From assembly GCA_002391235.1 (NCBI GenBank), contig DGRX01000015.1, forward strand, positions 1-64,000: 64,000 nucleotides of DNA, written 5' to 3'. Position 1 is the first letter of the stretch. Every line of letters starts with the position of its first letter. The stretch is from Treponema sp. UBA4377 (GTDB lineage: Bacteria > Spirochaetota > Spirochaetia > Treponematales > Treponemataceae). A program made the translations under genes and the position numbers. This document shows positions 33,460 to 41,177 of this stretch, one piece after another. The notes beneath the pieces were generated by a model. The model had not been told where the DNA came from and searched no databases. It worked only from the letters and a program-made list of their open reading frames with translations.

Positions 33460-35307
33460 ATGATAAAACAAGCGATAATCGCGGCCGGCGGACTAGGAAG
33501 CCGCTTTGGAGACAGAACAAAAGAAATGCCTAAGGGCTTTATCCCTATTGACGGCGTTCCGATGGTGGAACGAAGCGTCCAAAAATTGATTGCCTCGGGC
33601 GTTGAGGAAATCATCATCGGAACAGGCCACTGCTCCGAGGCCTACGACGAGCTGGCCAAAAAATATTCCGTCATAAAAACAGTAAAAAACGAAAACTACG
33701 CCAACACTTCCAGCATGGGAACAATCGCCGTTTGCGCGCCTTTCATCAAAGGCGACTTTTTCTTGCTCGAAAGCGATTTGCTTTACGACGCGGTTGGCCT
33801 TAAGGTTTTGGCCAACGTCGAGCGCGAAAACGTTGTTCTTGCAAGCGGCGCGACTCATAGCGACGACGAAGTTTATTTGGAAAACGGAAGCGACGGCGCC
33901 CTATGCCGCGCGACAAAGGACAAGGCCAGCGTAAAGAACTTGGCCGGCGAGCTTGTGGGAATCTCAAAGCTTTCAAAGGCTTGCCTTGACGAGATGATGG
34001 CATGGTACAAAGCCGACGCGGGCCGAATCAAGGCCGACTACGAAAGCGTCTTGGCGGAAATTTCCAGCGCCGCCGCCTTCAATGCAAAAGTTTATGTCCG
34101 CAAAATCGAATATTACGCTTGGACCGAAATCGACGATGAGGCCATGCTTAAGCGCGCCGTCGAGCAAATATGGCCGCGCGTCAAGGAAAACGAATCCTTG
34201 TGGGACGTGCGCCGCGAAGTTTTGCTAAACCCCGGCCCTTCCACAACGACAGACAGCGTAAAGTACGCGCAAGTCGTCGCCGACATTTGCCCGCGCGAGC
34301 TTGAGTTCGGAAACCTTATGGAAGAAGTCGCCGAGGGCCTTACCGAAGTTTGCGCGAATCCCAAGGATTACATTACCGTAATGTTCGGCTGCTCTGGCAC
34401 CGGCGCCGACGAGGCGATGGTAAGCTCTTGCGTTCCGCCGGACGGAAAACTGCTCGTCGTGGACAACGGCTCTTACGGCGCGCGCCTCGCCAAAATCGCA
34501 AGCGTCTACAATATCGACATGGACGTCTTTAAGTCTTCGACATACGAGCCGATAGACATCGCCGCGCTGGAAAAGCAAATGCAGGCAAAAAAGTACACGA
34601 CATTCGCGATTGTCTACCACGAAACGACAACCGGCCTTTTAAACGACCTCGCGACGATTTGCCCGCTGGCGAAAAAACACGGAATGACGACGATTTGCGA
34701 CATCGTCTCGGCTTACGGCGGAATGCCGATCGACCTTGGCTCGCTTGGAATAGACTTTGCCACAAGCACTTCAAACAAGCACATCGGCGGAATGGCCGGC
34801 GTGGGCTTTGTAGTTTGCAAGCGCGCCGAGCTTTTAAAGCAAAAGGACTGGCCGATGAGAAACTACTACCTCAACCTTTACGACCAGTACAAGTATTTTT
34901 TGGAGACCAAGCAAACGCGCTTTACCCCGCCCGTCCAAACCTTCTACGCCTTGCGCCAGGCCATCATCGAAACAAAAGTCGAGACCGTGCAAAAGCGCTA
35001 CGAGCGCTTCACCGCTTGCTGGGAAATTTTGGTCAAAGCCTTGGACGACATCGGACTAAAAATGCTCGTGGACAGAAAACACCAGTCGCATTTCATCACC
35101 GCGATTTTGATTCCCGACACTCCCAAATACAGCTTCAACGCGCTGCACGACTACGCCAAGAGCTTTAACTTTACGATTTATCCCGGAAAGCTCGGCAACA
35201 TCGACACTTTCCGCATAGCCAACATGGGCGACATAAAGCCAAAAGAAATGGAGCGCTTTACAAAAGTTCTCCGCGACTACATGAAGAGTATTAATGTAGG
35301 AAAATAG
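33460..35307 (+). CDS. pntC: Fused phosphonoalkyl cytidylyltransferase - 2-aminoethylphosphonate transaminase
   Basis: This 615-residue protein begins with a nucleotidyltransferase domain (~1-245: IAAGGLGSRFGDRTKEMPKG, SSMGTIAVC, LLESDLLYD). It continues with a PLP transaminase (~250-615) matching PhnW: LLNPGPSTTTDSVK, GCSGTGADEAMVSSC, YHETTTGLLNDL, CDIVSAYGGMPIDL and STSNKHIGG (PLP Lys ~440). The transaminase half makes 2-aminoethylphosphonate (AEP) from phosphonoacetaldehyde. The first half is of the PntC type, which activates AEP with CTP; the same fusion has been described from Treponema denticola (from memory). The product should be CMP-AEP for decorating a glycan or lipid. The ATG at 33460 follows GGAAAGG. 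Confidence 0.92.
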   Translation: MIKQAIIAAGGLGSRFGDRTKEMPKGFIPIDGVPMVERSVQKLIASGVEEIIIGTGHCSEAYDELAKKYSVIKTVKNENYANTSSMGTIAVCAPFIKGDFFLLESDLLYDAVGLKVLANVERENVVLASGATHSDDEVYLENGSDGALCRATKDKASVKNLAGELVGISKLSKACLDEMMAWYKADAGRIKADYESVLAEISSAAAFNAKVYVRKIEYYAWTEIDDEAMLKRAVEQIWPRVKENESLWDVRREVLLNPGPSTTTDSVKYAQVVADICPRELEFGNLMEEVAEGLTEVCANPKDYITVMFGCSGTGADEAMVSSCVPPDGKLLVVDNGSYGARLAKIASVYNIDMDVFKSSTYEPIDIAALEKQMQAKKYTTFAIVYHETTTGLLNDLATICPLAKKHGMTTICDIVSAYGGMPIDLGSLGIDFATSTSNKHIGGMAGVGFVVCKRAELLKQKDWPMRNYYLNLYDQYKYFLETKQTRFTPPVQTFYALRQAIIETKVETVQKRYERFTACWEILVKALDDIGLKMLVDRKHQSHFITAILIPDTPKYSFNALHDYAKSFNFTIYPGKLGNIDTFRIANMGDIKPKEMERFTKVLRDYMKSINVGK

Positions 35308-35315
35308 CGAGCGAC

Positions 35316-38036
35316 ATGGCGAACGTTCTGTACACACTGATAATTTATCCTCTGACTTTGATCATTGAGACTTCGTACAAACTTGTCTACGAAATCTTTG
35401 GCAATGTGGGATTGGCCGTCATAGGAGTCAGCGTGGCCGTGTCGCTTTTGTGCCTGCCCCTTTACATCGTTGCCGAAGCATGGCAGGACATAGAGCGAAA
35501 AAAACAAAAGCAAATGCAAGCGGGGATAGAGCGAATAAAGAAGGCCTTTAAAGGCGACGAGCAATACATGGTCTTGACGACCTTCTACAAGCAAAAGCGC
35601 TACCATCCCTTGATGGCCTTGCGCTCGTCATTCGGCCTTTTGATTCAAGTTCCATTTTTTATCGCGGCCTATTCCTTTTTGTCATCGATGCCGGCTTTGC
35701 AAGGGCAGGCCTTTTTCTTTATCCGCGACATGGGGAAGCCCGACGCGCTTTTTGCGCTCGGGTCTTTTCCGGTAAATGTTCTTCCTATCGCGATGACAAT
35801 CATCAACATTGCCGGAAGCGCCGTCTACACAAAGGGCTTTAAGCTAAAGGAAAAGCTTCCGATTTACGCTATGGCGTTGATTTTCCTTGCGCTTTTGTAC
35901 GATTCGCCGGCAGGACTGGTTCTCTATTGGACGATGAACAACGTCTTTAGCCTTGTAAAGAACATATTTTACAAGATCAAGCGGCCGCTCTTTGTCTTGT
36001 ACCTTTTGGCAAGCCTGGCCGCGGCCTACGGAATACATTACGTTCTCGCCCGCCACAACGGCCTTTTTTCAAAGCGCCTTGTCATGGCGCTTATTTTGGC
36101 GCTAGTCTTTTTTGTTCCGCTTTTTGTAAAAGGAGCCAAATGGATTTTGAACAATTGCTTGCCGGGCTTGCTCCAAAGCAAGCATGACCGCCACGCGATT
36201 TTTTTGCTTTCCGCATTTTCGCTCGCGCTTTTGACAGGCCTTGTCATTCCGTCCTACACGATTTCATCTTCCGTTTTGGAATTTGTCGACATCGACGGCA
36301 TTTTAAGCCCAAACTTTTTCATCCGCTCAATTCTTTTTCAAAGCGCCGGCATTTTTGTCTTTTGGTTTTGCTGCGTATACTTTTTGTTCGGAAAAAGAGT
36401 CCAAAGCCTAATGGCCTTTGGCGCGCTATTCTTGCTTGCGGCGGCGTCTCTAAACACCTTTGCATTTGGCGGAAACTACGGCAATGTAAGCCGCGTCTTT
36501 GCATTTGACAAGGCAATAAACGACTCAAAGCCCTATTTGATTTTTAACCTGGCCGCCTTGCTTTTGGCAGGCGCGGCGCTTTTGGCCATGTTAAAATTTT
36601 TCGCGGCAAAAAAAGCCGCGATTCCGCTTTGCGCCATCATCCTAATCTCTTTCGCTTCCATCGGAACGATAAACGCGATAAAAATCCAAGCGCAAACAAA
36701 CGAATACGCTTCGCGCCAAGTAAAGGAAGAAAATTCAATCAAGCCCGTATTCCACTTTTCAAAAGAGGGAAAGAACGTCGTTGTCATAATGAGCGACCGC
36801 GCGGAAAACGCTTTTGTCGAGCCGATTTTTGAAGCATACCCGGACTTAAAAGAAGCCTACAAAGACTGGACCTTGTACAGCCACACTCTGTCTTACGACT
36901 CGCACACGCTTTTGGGAGCCCCTCCGCTTTACGGCGGCTACGAATACACGCCGCTAAACATGAACGCGCGGGACAGCGTTCCCCTTAAGGACAAAAACAA
37001 CGAAGCGCTTTTGCTCATGCCGCGCGTCTTTACGGAACAAGCGGGATTCGGAGCGCAAGTCTCGGACTTGTCTTGGGCCAACTATTCTTGGGTTCCAGAC
37101 ATGTCGATTTGCGATCCCTATCCGCAAATAACGCCGCTCAACTTGGAGCGAAAATACACTTCAAAATGGATAAGCGAGCATCCTGACAAAGTAAAGGCCA
37201 ACACGACAAGCCAAACGATAAAAAGAAATTTCCTTTGGTTCGCTCTTTTTAAGGAAAGCCCGGCCTTTATCCGCGAAAGCCTTTACGACGACGGCGCCTG
37301 GTGGACAAGCGACGAAGCCTACGCGGACATAGTCGAATACATAACAAAGCTTTCTGTCCTTGAATACCTTCCCGAACTTACAGGCTTTGACGGAAACGAC
37401 AAAGGAAACTTTGTCCTCTTGCAGTCAATGGTCACCCACACCTCGATAGAACTGCAGGCGCCAAATTTTGACCCTTCGATAAACATAACAGACAAAGGTA
37501 AATTTGCCGGAGACCCCGAGAACGAGACAATCAGCTCAAACATAGCGATGCTAAAGCGAGTGGCCAAATGGATGGACTTTCTAAAAGAAAACGGCTGCTA
37601 CGACAACACAAGAATAATAATCGTCGCCGACCATGGAGCCGGTAAAGGCGGCCCCGCGCGGAAATTCTTTACGGACAACGGCGAAATTAAGGAAAGCGGC
37701 TACGAGCTGGACCAAAACCATCCGCTTTTGATGGTAAAAGATTTTGCCGACTCGGCGGACAAAAACGCGTCTCGGCAGTTCACGGTTGACACAAGTTTTA
37801 TGACCAACGCGGACACCCCCTATTTGGCCTTTGAAGGAATTGTAAAAAAGCCCATAAATCCTTGGACCGGCAAAGAAATAACTAAGCGCGAGGAAAGCGC
37901 CGCCTACGGTGTTGTCGCCGGAGCGCCCTACGATCCCGGAAAGCACGGCCTTTATAAGTTTGACCTTGACGGAATAAAAGTGTATGATGTCTTTGACGAC
38001 ATGTCAAAAGCCTCAAATTGGAAGGAAAGAAAATAA
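35316..38036 (+). CDS. YidC/Oxa1-like membrane domain fused to alkaline-phosphatase-superfamily (sulfatase/LtaS-like) domain
   Basis: This 906-residue protein has an unusual architecture. Residues ~1-225 match a YidC/Oxa1 insertase: an N-terminal helix, a cytoplasmic charged hairpin (ERKKQKQMQAGIERIKKAF), LIQVPFFIAAYSFLSSMP, and a closing GLVLYWTMNNVFSLVKNI. Residues ~225-470 add more transmembrane helices. Residues ~480-900 form a soluble domain of the sulfatase/phosphoethanolamine-transferase superfamily, with VVVIMSDRAENAF (metal-site Asp ~494), HTLLGAPPLYGGYEYTP (nucleophile region) and IIIVADHGAGKGGP (Asp-His ~772-773). It starts 8 bp after pntC and its stop overlaps cimA. By context it may transfer AEP or a related group onto a glycan or protein outside the membrane. 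That function is inferred; the domains are seen. Confidence 0.8.
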   Translation: MANVLYTLIIYPLTLIIETSYKLVYEIFGNVGLAVIGVSVAVSLLCLPLYIVAEAWQDIERKKQKQMQAGIERIKKAFKGDEQYMVLTTFYKQKRYHPLMALRSSFGLLIQVPFFIAAYSFLSSMPALQGQAFFFIRDMGKPDALFALGSFPVNVLPIAMTIINIAGSAVYTKGFKLKEKLPIYAMALIFLALLYDSPAGLVLYWTMNNVFSLVKNIFYKIKRPLFVLYLLASLAAAYGIHYVLARHNGLFSKRLVMALILALVFFVPLFVKGAKWILNNCLPGLLQSKHDRHAIFLLSAFSLALLTGLVIPSYTISSSVLEFVDIDGILSPNFFIRSILFQSAGIFVFWFCCVYFLFGKRVQSLMAFGALFLLAAASLNTFAFGGNYGNVSRVFAFDKAINDSKPYLIFNLAALLLAGAALLAMLKFFAAKKAAIPLCAIILISFASIGTINAIKIQAQTNEYASRQVKEENSIKPVFHFSKEGKNVVVIMSDRAENAFVEPIFEAYPDLKEAYKDWTLYSHTLSYDSHTLLGAPPLYGGYEYTPLNMNARDSVPLKDKNNEALLLMPRVFTEQAGFGAQVSDLSWANYSWVPDMSICDPYPQITPLNLERKYTSKWISEHPDKVKANTTSQTIKRNFLWFALFKESPAFIRESLYDDGAWWTSDEAYADIVEYITKLSVLEYLPELTGFDGNDKGNFVLLQSMVTHTSIELQAPNFDPSINITDKGKFAGDPENETISSNIAMLKRVAKWMDFLKENGCYDNTRIIIVADHGAGKGGPARKFFTDNGEIKESGYELDQNHPLLMVKDFADSADKNASRQFTVDTSFMTNADTPYLAFEGIVKKPINPWTGKEITKREESAAYGVVAGAPYDPGKHGLYKFDLDGIKVYDVFDDMSKASNWKERK

Positions 38037-39637
38037 TGAGCGGAAAGAAAATTCAAATCTTGGACTCTACCTTGCGCGACGGAGCGCAGGGCGAAGGAAT
38101 CAGCTACTCTGTGCAAGACAAAATTCACGTTTGTCAGGCGCTTGACGAGCTGGGCGTGGACTTTATCGAGGCTGGAAATCCCGGCTCAAATCCCAAGGAC
38201 ATGGAATTCTTCCAAGAGATGAAAAAGATTCCCCTTTCCCACTCCAAGCTTTGCGCCTTTGGATCGACGCGCAGAAAGGACATCAAGCCCAGCGAGGACG
38301 CAAACCTCCAAAGCCTTGTTTCCGCCGGAACCGAATGGGCCGTGATTTTCGGAAAGTCTTGGCTTTTCCATGTGACTGAAATCCTCCACACAAGCGAGGA
38401 AGAAAACCTCGCGATGATAAAGGACTCGTGCGAGTTCTTGCGCAAAAACAAGATGCGAGTCATTTACGACGCCGAGCACTTTTTTACAGGCTACAAGGAC
38501 AACCCGGAGTACGCGCTTAAGACATTGAAGGCCGCGAAAGACGGCGGCGCGGAAGTCCTCAACTTGTGCGAGACAAAGGGCGGCGCGATGCCAAACGAAT
38601 TGCAGGAAGCCGTTGAGCGTGTCGTCCAAGAATTTGGAAAGGATTGCGCTATCGGAATCCACACCCACAACGATTCGGGCCTTGCGGTGGCAAACTCGCT
38701 TATCGCAGTCACAGCCGGCGCCACGCACGTGCAGGGCGTCCTCTTGGGCTTTGGCGAACGAACCGGAAACGCGAACCTTTCGACAATCATTCCAGACTTG
38801 CAATTAAAGATGGGCTACGAATGCCTTCCCGACGAAAACATAAAGTCGCTCACTTCCATTTGCAAGCGCGTGGCGGAGTTCACAAACCTTCCGCTTAATC
38901 CCGGCATGCCCTATGTCGGAGCCAACGCCTTTGCCCACAAGGCCGGAATGCACATCGACGCGGTCCTCAAAAACCCATCGGCCTACGAGCACGTGGAGCC
39001 CGAAAGCGTCGGAAACGCGCGCGTCTTCCTTATGAGCGAAGTCGCCGGCCGCTCTATGGTAATCAAGAAGATTCAAAAGTTCATGCCCAGCATCACAAAG
39101 GACGATCCGATAGTCAAGTCGATTATGGCAAGGATGAAGGAGCTTGAATTTGAAGGCTACCAGTTTGAGGGCGCCGACGGCTCCTTTGAATTGCTCGTCA
39201 GAAAAATCATGGGAAAATACCAGCCCTTCTTTAAGCTTCGCTACTACCAAACAAACGGCGTGAACCCGCGTCCCGAAAAAGGCGTCAACGCGACGGCCCA
39301 AATAAAGGTCGAGGTCGACAACCAAATAGAAGTCACCGCAGGCGAAGGCGACGGCCCGGTAAACGCCTTGGACATCGCCCTTCGAAAAGCCCTTTCGCGC
39401 TTTTATCCCGCGGTGGAACAAATCCGCCTTACCGACTACAAAGTCCGCGTCCTGGACGGAAAGGCCGCCACAGCCAGCAAAGTCCGCGTCTTGATAGAAA
39501 GCTCGGACGGAATGGATTCCTGGTCGACGGTCGGCGTAAGTTCCGACGTAATGGAAGCCTCCTGGATGGCGCTGGTCGACTCCTTTGAGTACAAACTTAT
39601 AAAGGACATTGAAAAACACTTTAACAAGCTTGTTTAG
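38036..39637 (+). CDS. cimA: (R)-citramalate synthase (CimA type)
   Basis: This 533-residue protein has an HMGL-like TIM barrel: ILDSTLRDGAQGEGISYSV, DFIEAGNPGSNPKD, AIGIHTHNDSGLAVANS (metal His pair) and GFGERTGNANL. A C-terminal LeuA-type regulatory domain (~400-533) follows. The 'RDGAQGEGISYSVQDKI' form is typical of citramalate synthase, which condenses pyruvate and acetyl-CoA toward isoleucine. The ATG overlaps the stop of the YidC fusion, so it is translationally coupled to the phosphonate operon. leuB follows after a repeat-bearing gap. Related enzymes act on phosphonopyruvate in some antibiotic pathways, but the motifs here favour citramalate. leuCD are not in this window. Confidence 0.88.
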   Translation: MSGKKIQILDSTLRDGAQGEGISYSVQDKIHVCQALDELGVDFIEAGNPGSNPKDMEFFQEMKKIPLSHSKLCAFGSTRRKDIKPSEDANLQSLVSAGTEWAVIFGKSWLFHVTEILHTSEEENLAMIKDSCEFLRKNKMRVIYDAEHFFTGYKDNPEYALKTLKAAKDGGAEVLNLCETKGGAMPNELQEAVERVVQEFGKDCAIGIHTHNDSGLAVANSLIAVTAGATHVQGVLLGFGERTGNANLSTIIPDLQLKMGYECLPDENIKSLTSICKRVAEFTNLPLNPGMPYVGANAFAHKAGMHIDAVLKNPSAYEHVEPESVGNARVFLMSEVAGRSMVIKKIQKFMPSITKDDPIVKSIMARMKELEFEGYQFEGADGSFELLVRKIMGKYQPFFKLRYYQTNGVNPRPEKGVNATAQIKVEVDNQIEVTAGEGDGPVNALDIALRKALSRFYPAVEQIRLTDYKVRVLDGKAATASKVRVLIESSDGMDSWSTVGVSSDVMEASWMALVDSFEYKLIKDIEKHFNKLV

Positions 39638-39653
39638 GGTGAACAAAAAAGCG

Positions 39654-39790
39654 GCGCGAAGGAACGGGGCGGCAGACGGCAACTCTCTGTTTGCGCCGCC
39701 GCGCAAGCGGCGGAGTTAAATAGTTACAAGCGCAAACAGCGAGTAGCGACGCTAGCTAGCGGTGCCGATCTGACGCATCCGTAACTGGGA
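39654..39790. repeat. Dispersed structured repeat, copy B
   Basis: This ~137-bp element matches 11303-11437, with identical CTCTCTGTTTGCGCC and GCGCAAACAGCGAGTAGCGA blocks and the same nested inverted repeats. It lies just after the cimA stop and ahead of the leuB promoter. The rest of the gap (39638-39882) holds only that promoter. Confidence 0.75.
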
Positions 39791-39816
39791 GCCGCTTTTA
39801 TTTATTTTCCTTACTA

Positions 39817-39845
39817 TTGCAATTTATTTTCACTTACAGTATACT
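39817..39845 (+). promoter_or_regulatory. leuB promoter
   Basis: TTGCAA (39817-39822), 17 bp, TATACT (39840-39845). GAGG lies just before the ATG at 39883. Confidence 0.65.
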
Positions 39846-39882
39846 TAAAGAAATTTAGCATAAATAAACACGAGGTATTCAT

Positions 39883-40977
39883 ATGGAAAAGACCATCGCC
39901 TTGATTCCCGGAGACGGAATCGGACCTGACGTAGTAGCCGAAGCGGTAAACGTGCTTGACGCGGTAGCCAAGAAATTCGGCCACAAGTGGACTTATAAAA
40001 ACGTAATCGCGGGCGGCGGAGCCATCGACAAGTTTGGCCACCCCCTTCCCCAGGAACAGCTTGACATAGCGCTTTCGAGCGACGCGGCCCTTTTGGGAGC
40101 GGTCGGCGGCCCCAAGTGGGACGACGTGGCCCCGGAAATCCGCCCGGAAAAGGCTCTTCTTGGCCTTCGCGGCGGAATGAAAGTTTTCGCGAACCTTCGC
40201 CCGGCCGTAATGTGGAAGCAGCTTAAGGACGCCTGCCCGCTTAAGGACGAGATTGCCGGCGACGGAATCGACGTTTTGGTTGTCCGCGAGCTTACAGGCG
40301 GAATCTACTTTGGCGAGCGCGGAACAAGCGAGGACGGAAAGACCGCTTGGGACACAGAAAAATACACATGGACGGAGATCGAGCGCATCGTCCGCATGGG
40401 CTTTGACTTTGCCAAAAACCGCAAGAAGCATTTGACGGTCGTAGACAAGGCCAACATCCTCAACTCAAGCCGCTTGTGGCGCAAGGTTGCCGAAGAAGTC
40501 CTCAAGGAATATTCCGACATCGCGCTTGACTTTATGTACATCGACAACGCCGCCATGCAAATGGTAAAGAACCCGCGCCAGTTTGACGTAATCGCCACAA
40601 GCAACATGTTCGGCGACATCTTGACAGACGAAGCCGCGCAAGTCACAGGCTCCATCGGAATGTTGGCCTCGGCCAGCATCGGCGACGGAACGGGCCCCGG
40701 CCTTTACGAGCCTATCCACGGCTCCGCCCCCGACATCGCGGGAAAAGACTTGGCCAACCCCTTGGCCACAATCCTTTCCGCCGCCATGCTTCTGCGCTTT
40801 GACTTTAAGCTGGAAGAGGAAGCCAAAGCAATCGAGAACGCCGTGGCCAAAGTTTTGGACGAAGGCTGGAGAACAGGCGACATCGCAGGAGCCGACCGCG
40901 AGGCCGTAAAAGCCGAAGGAAAGCTTGTCGGCACAAAGAAAATGGGACAGCTTGTTTTGGAATATTTGAACAAGTAG
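39883..40977 (+). CDS. leuB: 3-isopropylmalate dehydrogenase
   Basis: This 364-residue NAD-dependent beta-decarboxylating dehydrogenase begins MEKTIALIPGDGIGPDVVAEA. It shows LLGAVGGPKWD, VRELTGGIYFG, the Lys-bearing VDKANIL, the metal-binding NMFGDILTDEA, and LYEPIHGSAPDIAGK. These features are specific for LeuB rather than isocitrate dehydrogenase. It serves leucine synthesis and also the citramalate route to isoleucine, which fits cimA upstream. GAGG lies before the ATG. A terminator-like structure follows at 41053-41129. Confidence 0.95.
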   Translation: MEKTIALIPGDGIGPDVVAEAVNVLDAVAKKFGHKWTYKNVIAGGGAIDKFGHPLPQEQLDIALSSDAALLGAVGGPKWDDVAPEIRPEKALLGLRGGMKVFANLRPAVMWKQLKDACPLKDEIAGDGIDVLVVRELTGGIYFGERGTSEDGKTAWDTEKYTWTEIERIVRMGFDFAKNRKKHLTVVDKANILNSSRLWRKVAEEVLKEYSDIALDFMYIDNAAMQMVKNPRQFDVIATSNMFGDILTDEAAQVTGSIGMLASASIGDGTGPGLYEPIHGSAPDIAGKDLANPLATILSAAMLLRFDFKLEEEAKAIENAVAKVLDEGWRTGDIAGADREAVKAEGKLVGTKKMGQLVLEYLNK

Positions 40978-41019
40978 GAACGGTCAAGGCGCGCTACGCT
41001 CAAGGCCTTGACTCGTTCC
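40977..41019 (+). repeat. Inverted-repeat element of the GTCAAGGC family
   Basis: Beginning at the last base of the leuB stop codon, GGAACG+GTCAAGGC (40977-40990) pairs with GCCTTGAC+T+CGTTCC (41005-41019) with one bulged base. The core and bulge match the element upstream of rnc (9781-9882), but the outer arms differ and still pair. Confidence 0.6.
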
Positions 41020-41052
41020 TTTTGCGGATTGATTTTTTCATTATCAATCCGC

Positions 41053-41129
41053 AAAAAAAACGCCCCGGTCGCCATACGATTGGCGAAACTGCAACGAACG
41101 CCTGCGGCACTTGACGCGGGCGTTTTTTT
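41053..41129 (+). terminator. leuB terminator
   Basis: AAAAAACGCCC (to 41065) pairs with GGGCGTTTTTT (from 41118) around an inner hairpin, ending in seven T. Confidence 0.65.
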
Positions 41130-41139
41130 CTACTATAAT
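41111..41139 (+). promoter_or_regulatory. Promoter of the SurA-like gene, inside the leuB terminator
   Basis: TTGACG (41111-41116), 17 bp, TATAAT (41134-41139). The terminator's 3' arm and T run form the spacer. Confidence 0.65.
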
Positions 41140-41177
41140 ATTTCTTACTATTTTACATATATTTTAAGGTGTTTTTT

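Noticed and set aside
38036..39637. Phosphonomethylmalate synthase as the function of the LeuA-like protein
   Set aside because: Its N-terminal motifs match citramalate synthases, and the operon already has a complete AEP route. It is kept only as a question under findings.
38804..39706. A 300-codon frame opposite cimA
   Set aside because: It is antisense to a complete citramalate synthase gene with conserved motifs. It has no promoter or family features.
41026..41061. Hairpin GCGGATTGAT / ATCAATCCGC as the leuB terminator
   Set aside because: It is followed by A, not T, on the plus strand. The structure ending at 41129 has a proper T run.
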